Origin: Burkholderiaceae bacterium
GTDB taxonomy: Bacteria; Pseudomonadota; Gammaproteobacteria; Burkholderiales; Burkholderiaceae
DNA length: 5,084 nucleotides
Reading direction: 5' to 3'
Assembly (NCBI GenBank): GCA_030151165.1
Contig: JASLEM010000221.1
Span: forward strand, 1-5,084
Shown: piece by piece, positions 1-5,084 of the stretch
Layout of the letters: every line of letters begins with the position of its first letter
Numbering within the stretch: position 1 is the stretch's first letter
Program-made: the position numbers and the translations under genes
Notes under the pieces: model-generated
The model's database searches: none
What the model saw: the letters and a program-made list of their open reading frames with translations, nothing else
What the model was told of the DNA's origin: nothing

Positions 1-501
1 GCCGCGTCGACGGCCGGCGCGCCGCCGCGCTTCGTGCTCGTCAACGGCCGCTGGCCCGCGCGCCCGGCGCTGCCGCTGCCGGCGCCCGCGCAAACGTGCT
101 GGGAGGCCGATCGCGCGCTCGGCGGCGCGGTCGGCCTCGACGCCTGGCAACGCGGCGAGCCCGCGCGCATCGCCACGCTCGAATCGCTGCGCGGCCGTCC
201 GCTGCTCGCCGCCGCGGGCATCGGCGACCCCGAACGCTTCTTCTCGATGCTCGAGGCGCGCGACCAGCGCATCGCCCGCATGCCGCTGCCCGACCACGCG
301 GACTTCGACCCGCTGCCGTGGGACGCCGACACGCCCGACGTCGTCGTCACCGAGAAGGACGCCGTCAAGCTCGCCGGCCGCCCGCTCGGCCTCACGAAGG
401 TGTGGGTCGTCACGTTAGACTTCGGGTTGCCGCACGGCCTCGCGCTCGCGCTGCGCGGCGCGCTCCGCCAGCCGCCGCGCGCCGCCGCCGCGCCGCGTTG
501 A
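1..501 (+). CDS. lpxK: Tetraacyldisaccharide 4'-kinase LpxK, C-terminal part
   Basis: This is the 3' end of an open frame that enters the window at base 1 and stops at TGA 499-501, giving 166 residues. LpxK is an inner-membrane-associated kinase that uses ATP to phosphorylate the 4' position of the tetraacyl disaccharide to give lipid IV-A in lipid A synthesis. Visible family signatures are AAAGIGDPERFF (about residues 70-81 of the fragment), the LPDH stretch with following DF (96-102) and VVTEKDAVKL (115-124), then a VWVV strand. These match the conserved C-terminal half of LpxK; the N-terminal P-loop is missing because the window begins inside the gene. An internal ATG-less frame start at base 34 is not a real start, since the frame is open to the edge. 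The tail ends in an Ala/Arg/Pro-rich low-complexity stretch. Two genes downstream lies kdsB, which fits a lipid A-Kdo operon. Identification is firm; only the 5' end is unknown. Confidence 0.93.
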   Translation, partial: AASTAGAPPRFVLVNGRWPARPALPLPAPAQTCWEADRALGGAVGLDAWQRGEPARIATLESLRGRPLLAAAGIGDPERFFSMLEARDQRIARMPLPDHADFDPLPWDADTPDVVVTEKDAVKLAGRPLGLTKVWVVTLDFGLPHGLALALRGALRQPPRAAAAPR

Positions 502-548
502 AGAAGACACCCCAGGACACCGGCTCCGAGCCGACAAGAAGAGACTCC

Positions 549-746
549 ATGACCATCGACCACCGCCTCATCGACATGCTCGTGTGCCCGATCTGCAAGG
601 GCCCGCTCGAAGCCGGCCGCGACGCCGACGGCAAGCTGGTCGAGCTCGAGTGCGCGCCGGACAAGCTCGCGTTCCCGATCCACGACGGCATCCCCGTGAT
701 GCTCGAGAGCGAGGCGCGCCCGATCGCCACGACGACGAACCCCTGA
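549..746 (+). CDS. ycaR: Trm112/YcaR-family small protein (UPF0434)
   Basis: This 65-residue protein belongs to the Trm112 family. It starts MTIDHRLIDMLVCPICKGPL, has a CxxC pair at Cys13 and Cys16, a third cysteine at 35 in LECAPDKLAFP, and the diagnostic FPIHDGIPVMLESEAR stretch near residues 42-57. In eukaryotes and archaea Trm112 is a small zinc-binding partner that activates several methyltransferases; the bacterial form usually has fewer cysteines, as here, and its partner is not well settled. The ATG at 549 is preceded by a purine-rich ribosome-binding stretch (AAGAAGAGA, 536-544). It lies 47 bases after lpxK and 30 bases before kdsB, the same neighbourhood as ycaR in Escherichia coli, so co-transcription is likely. 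Family assignment is strong, while its biochemical role here is inference. The length is normal for the family. Confidence 0.92.
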   Translation: MTIDHRLIDMLVCPICKGPLEAGRDADGKLVELECAPDKLAFPIHDGIPVMLESEARPIATTTNP

Positions 747-760
747 GCCGCGGCGACCGA

Positions 761-769
761 AGAAAGAGA
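761..769 (+). promoter_or_regulatory. Ribosome-binding site of kdsB that supports a GTG start
   Basis: The purine run AGAAAGAGA ends seven bases before GTG 777. The frame has a TGA at 744-746 (the stop of the preceding gene) and no other usable start between that stop and the GTG. The next in-frame ATG codes for Met11, inside the conserved nucleotide-binding motif. The GTG is therefore the only sensible start. Confidence 0.65.
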
Positions 770-776
770 TCCCGAC

Positions 777-1580
777 GTGTCGTTCACCGTCCTCGTCCCG
801 GCGCGCATGGCGTCGACCCGCCTGCCCGACAAGCCGCTCGCCGACATCGGCGGCCTGCCCATGGTCGTCCGCGTCGCACACCAGGCGGCGCTCGCGGGCG
901 CGAAGCGCGTCGTGGTCGCGGCCGACGACGCGCGCGTCATCGATGCCTGCGAGCAGCATGGCGTCGAGTCCGTGCTCACGCGCGTCGACCACGCGAGCGG
1001 CAGCGACCGCCTCGCCGAGGCCTGCACGCTGCTCGGGCTCGACGGCGCGGAGATCGTCGTCAACGTGCAAGGCGACGAGCCGCTGATCGACCCCGCGCTG
1101 ATCCGCCAGTGCGCCGACCTGCTCGAGACCGACGCCGAGGCGGTGGTCGCGACCGCGGCGCACGCGATCGACACGCCCGCCGACTTCGTGAACCCGAACA
1201 TCGTGAAGGTGGTGCTGGACGCCAGGTTCCGCGCGCTCTACTTCAGTCGCTCGCCGCTGCCGTGGTGGCGCGACGCGTCGGCACCGGGCCAGCCCGCGCT
1301 GCCGACCGGCGGCGTGCAGGACGGCGGCGCGCTGCGCCACATCGGGCTGTATGCATACCGCGCGGGGTATCTGCGCAAGTTCCCGTCGCTCGCGATGGCG
1401 CCGCTCGAACGGCTCGAGTCGCTCGAGCAGCTGCGCGTGCTGTGGCACGGCGACCGCATCGTCGTCCACGTGGCGGCACATGCGCCGCCGGGCGGTGTCG
1501 ACACCCCCGAGGATCTCGCGCGCGTGCGGGCGACGATCGCGGCGGCCGGCGGCGCGCCGGACGTGCCGCCGGGGCGCTGA
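777..1580 (+). CDS. kdsB: 3-deoxy-manno-octulosonate cytidylyltransferase KdsB
   Basis: KdsB is a cytosolic enzyme that activates Kdo with CTP to CMP-Kdo, the donor used to add Kdo to lipid A. The 267-residue product shows the family in order: [15 protein letters not shown] (residues 7-21, the CTP-binding signature of this nucleotidyltransferase fold), DHASGSDR (71-78), [10 protein letters not shown] (95-104, with the Mg-binding Asp100), YFSRSPLPW (155-163), RHIGLYAYR (187-195), LESLEQLR (213-220) and GVDTPEDL (240-247, with Asp242 as second likely metal ligand). The start is a GTG. The segment between residues 165 and 186 is a little longer and Gly/Pro-rich, and the last dozen residues form a Gly/Ala/Pro tail; both are ordinary variation. 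It follows the Trm112-like gene by 30 bases and shares the operon with lpxK, which supplies the other half of the lipid A-Kdo pathway. Confidence 0.97.
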   Translation: MSFTVLVPARMASTRLPDKPLADIGGLPMVVRVAHQAALAGAKRVVVAADDARVIDACEQHGVESVLTRVDHASGSDRLAEACTLLGLDGAEIVVNVQGDEPLIDPALIRQCADLLETDAEAVVATAAHAIDTPADFVNPNIVKVVLDARFRALYFSRSPLPWWRDASAPGQPALPTGGVQDGGALRHIGLYAYRAGYLRKFPSLAMAPLERLESLEQLRVLWHGDRIVVHVAAHAPPGGVDTPEDLARVRATIAAAGGAPDVPPGR

Positions 1581-1615
1581 ACACCGCGGCGCGCGACGGC
1601 CGCAGGCGAACGACG

Positions 1616-1650
1616 AGGCCCGTCCGGATGCCAGGACGGGACGCCGGCCT
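1616..1650 (+). other. Possible hairpin after kdsB, no U-tract
   Basis: CCCGTCC (1619-1625) is the exact reverse complement of GGACGGG (1634-1640), with an 8-base loop. Flanking AGGCC (1616-1620) and GGCCT (1646-1650) offer an alternative outer stem. No run of T follows, so it is not a standard intrinsic terminator. It could be an mRNA 3' structure, a weak attenuator, or chance in GC-rich DNA. It lies 38 bases after the kdsB stop. Confidence 0.3.
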
Positions 1651-1722
1651 GAAATCATGTCGCCCGCCGCACCAACCGAGGGCAAACCTGCCTCTTTCGT
1701 AAGCAGATCGCCAGGGTGCGCA

Positions 1723-1731
1723 TGATATTCT
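1723..1731 (+). promoter_or_regulatory. Candidate extended -10 promoter of adk
   Basis: TGATATTCT reads as a TG extension followed by TATTCT (1726-1731), matching four of six positions of the sigma-70 -10 consensus. No good -35 hexamer lies 16-18 bases upstream, which is acceptable for an extended -10 type. It sits in the local AT-richer part of the 207-base kdsB-adk gap and would give a leader of about 50 bases before the adk start. TTGCAG (1741-1746) with TAATTA (1763-1768) is a weaker alternative. This is pattern matching only. Confidence 0.35.
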
Positions 1732-1778
1732 GCCCGTCAGTTGCAGCGGCCATGCCAGCAAATAATTACCGACTCTAG

Positions 1779-2444
<666 letters not shown>

Positions 2445-2498
2445 GGTTTCGCGCACGCGCCGGCGCAGGCCGACGCGCGCCGGGCATCCTCCCCGGAC

Positions 2499-2531
2499 AA
2501 AGAGCCCGTGGCGACCGCCGCGGGCTCTTTT
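2499..2531 (+). terminator. Intrinsic terminator of adk
   Basis: AAAGAGCCCG (2499-2508) pairs perfectly with CGGGCTCTTT (2521-2530). The stem can continue inward by a G-U and three further pairs to a four-base loop, and the 3' arm ends in TTTT. It lies 54 bases after the adk stop. The A run on the 5' side could also give weak termination of transcripts from the opposite strand. Confidence 0.88.
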
Positions 2532-2554
2532 CGTTGGCGCGTCTTGCGGCGACA

Positions 2555-2578
2555 ATTGACGTTTACGTTAACGTCAAT
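2555..2578 (+). promoter_or_regulatory. Palindromic operator candidate, LiuR-like
   Basis: ATTGACGTT (2555-2563) and AACGTCAAT (2570-2578) are perfect inverted repeats of nine bases separated by TACGTT. Inside it, ACGTTAACGT (2565-2574) is a second, perfect ten-base palindrome. The stretch TTTACGTTAACGTCAA (2562-2577) differs at one position from the perfect palindrome TTTACGTTAACGTAAA. From memory, palindromes of this form are described for LiuR, the MerR-family regulator of branched-chain amino acid and fatty acid breakdown in proteobacteria. The site ends 35 bases before the start of an HSD10-like dehydrogenase, which is a fitting target. TTGACG at 2556-2561 resembles a -35 hexamer, but I see no good -10 at the right distance, so the promoter itself is not placed. 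That it is an operator is likely; which protein binds it is inference. Confidence 0.68.
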
Positions 2579-2613
2579 CACCCGGCGCGACCCCGCCCGG
2601 GCCAGGAGCAAAC

Positions 2614-3372
2614 ATGGAAATCTCGGGCAAGGTATTCATCGTCACCGGCGCCGCGTCGGGTCTGGGCGAAGGCACCGCGCGCATGCTGGTGGCCAACGGC
2701 GCCAAGGTCGTCCTCGCCGACCTGCAGGAAGAGCGTGGCCAGGCGATCGCGGCCGAGCTCGGCCAGGTCTTCGTGCGCTGCGACGTCACGCAGGACGCCG
2801 ACGGCCGCCGCGCCGTCGAGGCCGCCAAGGGCCTGGGCAAGCTGATGGGCCTGGTGAACTGCGCGGGCATCGCGCCGGCGTCGCGCACGGTCGGCAAGAC
2901 CGGGGCGCACGCGCTCGACCTGTTCTCGAAGGTCGTGACCATCAACCTGGTCGGCAGCTTCAACATGATCCGGCTCGCGGCCGAGGCGATGAGCGCCAAC
3001 GAGCCCGAATCCACCGGCGAGCGCGGCGTGCTGATCAGCACGGCCAGCGTCGCCGCGTTCGACGGGCAGATCGGCCAGGCGGCGTACTCCGCGAGCAAGG
3101 GTGGCGTCGTCGGCATGACGCTGCCGATCGCGCGCGACCTCGCGAAGACCGGCATCCGCAACATGACGATCGCGCCGGGCATCTTCGGCACGCCGATGCT
3201 GTTCGGCATGCCGCAGGACGTCCAGGACGCGCTCGCAGCCAACGTGCCCTTCCCGAGCCGCCTGGGCACGCCCGCCGACTACGCCAAGCTCGTGCACGCG
3301 ATCGTCACGAACGAGATGCTCAATGGCGAGGTGATCCGCCTCGACGGCGCGATCCGCCTGGCGCCGCGCTGA
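2614..3372 (+). CDS. HSD10-like short-chain dehydrogenase (3-hydroxyacyl-CoA / 3-hydroxy-2-methylbutyryl-CoA dehydrogenase)
   Basis: This 252-residue classical short-chain dehydrogenase is a cytosolic, probably tetrameric NAD enzyme. The Rossmann motif TGAASGLG spans residues 11-18, and Asp36 after the second strand favours NAD over NADP. It continues with NCAG (82-85), Asn111, the catalytic serine in TASVAA (Ser145) and YSASK (Tyr158, Lys162). Long stretches agree with my memory of human HSD17B10: NEP at 129-131, [20 protein letters not shown] (142-161), [10 protein letters not shown] (168-177), [11 protein letters not shown] (184-194), VPFPSRLG (211-218) and [13 protein letters not shown] (236-248). 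That family oxidises 3-hydroxy-2-methylbutyryl-CoA in isoleucine breakdown and short 3-hydroxyacyl-CoAs in beta-oxidation. The substrate here is inferred from that likeness. ATG 2614 follows AGGAG (2604-2608) at five bases. A palindromic operator candidate lies just upstream and a terminator downstream, so it looks like a single-gene unit. It is complete, with all catalytic residues present. Confidence 0.92.
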   Translation: MEISGKVFIVTGAASGLGEGTARMLVANGAKVVLADLQEERGQAIAAELGQVFVRCDVTQDADGRRAVEAAKGLGKLMGLVNCAGIAPASRTVGKTGAHALDLFSKVVTINLVGSFNMIRLAAEAMSANEPESTGERGVLISTASVAAFDGQIGQAAYSASKGGVVGMTLPIARDLAKTGIRNMTIAPGIFGTPMLFGMPQDVQDALAANVPFPSRLGTPADYAKLVHAIVTNEMLNGEVIRLDGAIRLAPR

Positions 3373-3385
3373 CGCGCCCGGTCGA

Positions 3386-3408
3386 CCGCGACGCGCAGAA
3401 CGTCGCGG
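3386..3408 (+). other. Stem-loop just after the dehydrogenase stop
   Basis: CCGCGACG (3386-3393) and CGTCGCGG (3401-3408) form a perfect eight-base stem with loop CGCAGAA. It begins 13 bases after the stop codon and precedes the true terminator. There is no T run, so it is more likely an mRNA 3'-end structure than a terminator, or chance in GC-rich sequence. Confidence 0.35.
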
Positions 3409-3430
3409 CGCCCTCGCCCTCCCGAACGTG

Positions 3431-3466
3431 AACGGGCCCGGTGACGATGTCGCCGGGCCCGTTTTT
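3431..3466 (+). terminator. Intrinsic terminator of the dehydrogenase gene
   Basis: AACGGGCCCGG (3431-3441) pairs with CCGGGCCCGTT (3453-3463). The stem can extend inward through GAC/GTC pairs to a three-base loop. The run TTTTT (3462-3466) follows directly. This is a canonical rho-independent terminator on the plus strand, 58 bases after the stop. Confidence 0.9.
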
Positions 3467-3472
3467 CTTGTC

Positions 3473-3506
3473 ACGCTGGCGCGCGTGCGTATGACGCTGG
3501 CGCGCG
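3473..3506. repeat. Short direct repeat between the convergent genes
   Basis: ACGCTGGCGCGCG occurs at 3473-3485 and again at 3494-3506, two exact 13-base copies with a 21-base period. It lies between the two convergent terminators, outside any supported gene. A small local duplication is the simplest explanation; no function is apparent. Confidence 0.5.
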
Positions 3507-3532
3507 CACTCTCGCACGTTTTCCGTTCGGCC

Positions 3533-3562
3533 AAAAAAAAGAGCCGGCACAGGGCCGGCTCT
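3533..3562 (-). terminator. Intrinsic terminator of the TonB-dependent receptor gene
   Basis: Read on the minus strand, AGAGCCGGC (3562-3554) and GCCGGCTCT (3548-3540) form a nine-base stem with a five-base loop. It is followed by a T run, seen as eight A residues at 3533-3540 on the plus strand. It begins 36 bases after the receptor stop codon and faces the plus-strand terminator of the neighbouring gene, so both converging transcripts have a stop signal of their own. Confidence 0.9.
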
Positions 3563-3598
3563 CGTTGACTGCGCCCGCAGGCGCATTCGAGTGGACGC

Positions 3599-5084
3599 TT
3601 AGAAGCGAACCGTCGAGCTCACGTACCAGAAACGGCCGTGCGGATCGACGTACGTCGGATCGTAGCCGCCCTGGAAGGCGCCGCCGGAACCGTTCACGTA
3701 CGGCACCTTGGCCTGGAACGCATCCTTCACGCCGAACGAGCCGGAGAACGTCTTGCTCGGATCCCACTTGACCTGGAAGTCGGCCGTGCCGTAGGACTTG
3801 ACCTTCGGCGGGCTGATGCCTTCCAGGCAGTTGCCGAAGTCGTCCTGGTCGCCGCCACCGCAAACGTCGGTCGCGTGCGACTGCCAGTTGTAGATGCCGG
3901 TGAACTCGAGCTTGCCGTCCGGGGTACGGTAGGTACCTTCGGTCGTCAGCTTGACGCGGGGGATGAAGCCGGCGTTGCTGGACGAGGTCTGGCCGATCGA
4001 GCTCGAGTGCGAGCCGTCCGGGTTGACGTTGTCCCACTTCGTCTGCCACGTGCCGCCGATGCCCAGGCCGTAGGTGCCCGAAGACAGCTTCGTCGAACCG
4101 TGCAGGTCGAAGTCGAGGCCGGCGACGATGGCTTCGCCGACGTTCTGTTCGCGCTGGTCGATGGCGACGATCTCGCCAGCCGAGCCCACGCCGTCCGGCG
4201 CGCCACGGTAGACGTACGAGGCGTACTGCGCTTCATGCGACAGGATGTAGTTCACGTCGGTGAACGAGATCTCGTCCTTCAGCTTCGTGTGGAAGTAGTC
4301 CAGCGCGAACGAGATGTCCTTGACCGGCTCGAGAACCGTACCCAGCGTCCAGGTGCTCGAACGTTCCGGCTTCAGGTTGCCGTTGCCGCCCGTGATCAGG
4401 TTGAACTGGGTCGCGCAGTCCGCGCCGCTGCCGCCTTCGGCATTGCAACGCTTCGGATCGTTGACCACGGCGGAGACGCCGGAAGCCAGCGGGCCGTAGA
4501 GCTCGAGCAGCGACGGAGCGCGGAAGCCCGTGCTGTACGTGCCGCGGAACACGAACTGCTTGTTCAGTTCCCACTTCGCACCGATCTTGCCGGTGGTGTG
4601 GCCGAACGAGCCCGCGTTCGCCACGCTCTGACCCGCGAGGTTCGCGATGTCGCCGCTGTTCAGGGCCAGCGGGTTGTTGTTCGCGTCGATCGTGGTGATC
4701 GTGTTCAGCGTGTCGGTTGCAGCCGCCACCGTGTTCGGGTTCGTCGTCGAGCCGTAGCGGTCATAGCGGACGGCGGCGTCGATGTTCAGGTTCTTGATGA
4801 CCGGAACGTCGAGTTCACCGAACAGGCTGTACACGTTGCGGCTCTTGTCGATCGGCGAGAAGCTGCCGCCGTAGCCGGAGACGTCACCCGAAGCTAGGGC
4901 CGCAGCCGAGGCCAGCTTGTAGGTGTCCTTGCGGGCTTCGGCGCCGAGCGCCACGCCCACGCCGCCACCAGGCAGCTTGAACAGGTCGTCACGCGAGATC
5001 TTGAACTGGGCATCGGCCAGCGACGTCGACGTGTTGAACGCCGTGCCGGTGAAGTTGGCCGCGTGCGCCGCTGCAACGACGGCG
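3599..5084 (-). CDS. TonB-dependent outer-membrane receptor, C-terminal part
   Basis: The frame is open from the window end at 5084 to TAA at 3599-3601, giving 494 visible residues; a GTG at 4960 is internal, not a start. It is the beta-barrel part of a TonB-dependent receptor, which imports a scarce nutrient (iron chelate, cobalamin, sugar or peptide) using energy passed on by TonB-ExbB-ExbD. Visible marks, in fragment numbering, are VGVALGAEARKD (41-52), a strand with AAVRYDRYG (103-111), STGFRAPSLLELYG (184-197, widely conserved in these barrels), GNGNLKPERSSTWTLG (233-248, the NxxLKPE motif), and a C-terminus ending FWYVSSTVRF with terminal Phe, the signature recognised by the outer-membrane assembly machinery. 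Two cysteine pairs, 213/223 and 408/419, sit in probable surface loops. Signal peptide, TonB box and plug lie outside the window. Local GC is near 65 percent, similar to adk and below lpxK. The class is firm; the substrate cannot be told. Confidence 0.93.
   Translation of the reverse strand, partial: AVVAAAHAANFTGTAFNTSTSLADAQFKISRDDLFKLPGGGVGVALGAEARKDTYKLASAAALASGDVSGYGGSFSPIDKSRNVYSLFGELDVPVIKNLNIDAAVRYDRYGSTTNPNTVAAATDTLNTITTIDANNNPLALNSGDIANLAGQSVANAGSFGHTTGKIGAKWELNKQFVFRGTYSTGFRAPSLLELYGPLASGVSAVVNDPKRCNAEGGSGADCATQFNLITGGNGNLKPERSSTWTLGTVLEPVKDISFALDYFHTKLKDEISFTDVNYILSHEAQYASYVYRGAPDGVGSAGEIVAIDQREQNVGEAIVAGLDFDLHGSTKLSSGTYGLGIGGTWQTKWDNVNPDGSHSSSIGQTSSSNAGFIPRVKLTTEGTYRTPDGKLEFTGIYNWQSHATDVCGGGDQDDFGNCLEGISPPKVKSYGTADFQVKWDPSKTFSGSFGVKDAFQAKVPYVNGSGGAFQGGYDPTYVDPHGRFWYVSSTVRF

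Noticed and set aside
521..533. Inverted repeat CGGCTC-C-GAGCCG between lpxK and the Trm112-like gene
   Set aside because: At most four base pairs can form around a five-base loop, with no T run; too weak to call a terminator or regulatory hairpin in such GC-rich DNA.
584..1702. A 372-codon plus-strand frame overlapping the Trm112-like gene and kdsB
   Set aside because: It is an Arg/Ala-rich out-of-frame reading of two well-identified genes.
2578..3534. A 318-codon open frame on the minus strand opposite the short-chain dehydrogenase
   Set aside because: Its composition (His/Arg/Ala/Asp-rich) is typical of the reverse complement of a high-GC gene, it runs across a strong terminator, and the plus strand carries a complete enzyme with all catalytic residues.
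3638..4897. A 419-codon open frame on the plus strand opposite the TonB-dependent receptor
   Set aside because: It is a GC-driven antisense shadow: Arg/Val/Ala-rich, no recognisable motif, and the opposite strand encodes a clear beta-barrel with family signatures.
4000..5084. Lower GC in the receptor gene than in lpxK, as a possible sign of gene transfer
   Set aside because: Sampled 60-base stretches give about 63-67 percent GC here, close to adk (about 62 percent in one stretch), a core gene. The contrast reflects the very GC-rich lpxK end rather than foreign DNA in the receptor.

Overview
The window looks like chromosomal DNA of a high-GC betaproteobacterium, most likely of the order Burkholderiales. 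The evidence is the order lpxK - Trm112-like gene - kdsB - adk, the Gram-negative (cysteine-free LID) form of adenylate kinase, strong G/C preference at third codon positions, and a TonB-dependent outer-membrane receptor. Genus cannot be fixed from the sequence alone. Nothing in it looks like a phage, transposon, CRISPR array or defence system.

Layout: (1) 1-1580, plus strand, is the end of an envelope-biogenesis operon: the C-terminal part of lpxK (lipid A 4'-kinase), a 65-residue Trm112/YcaR-family protein, and kdsB (CMP-Kdo synthetase, GTG start), with gaps of 47 and 30 bases. (2) A 207-base gap with a small hairpin and a candidate extended -10 promoter leads to adk (1788-2444), closed by a strong intrinsic terminator. 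(3) A clean 24-base palindrome of LiuR-like appearance precedes a short-chain dehydrogenase (2614-3372) that closely resembles mitochondrial HSD17B10, i.e. a 3-hydroxyacyl-CoA / 3-hydroxy-2-methylbutyryl-CoA dehydrogenase. It has its own terminator. (4) On the minus strand, converging on it, is the C-terminal part of a TonB-dependent receptor (3599 to the window end), with a terminator of its own.

lpxK and kdsB both feed the lipid A-Kdo core of lipopolysaccharide, and the small Trm112-like gene sits between them as in other proteobacteria. adk is a housekeeping gene with its own transcription signals. The dehydrogenase is metabolically separate (branched-chain amino acid / fatty acid breakdown), and its palindromic upstream site suggests it belongs to a catabolic regulon. 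The receptor is an independent nutrient-uptake gene whose promoter, signal peptide and plug lie outside the window.

I found no convincing new biological system. The observation most worth following is the palindromic operator candidate before the HSD10-like gene.
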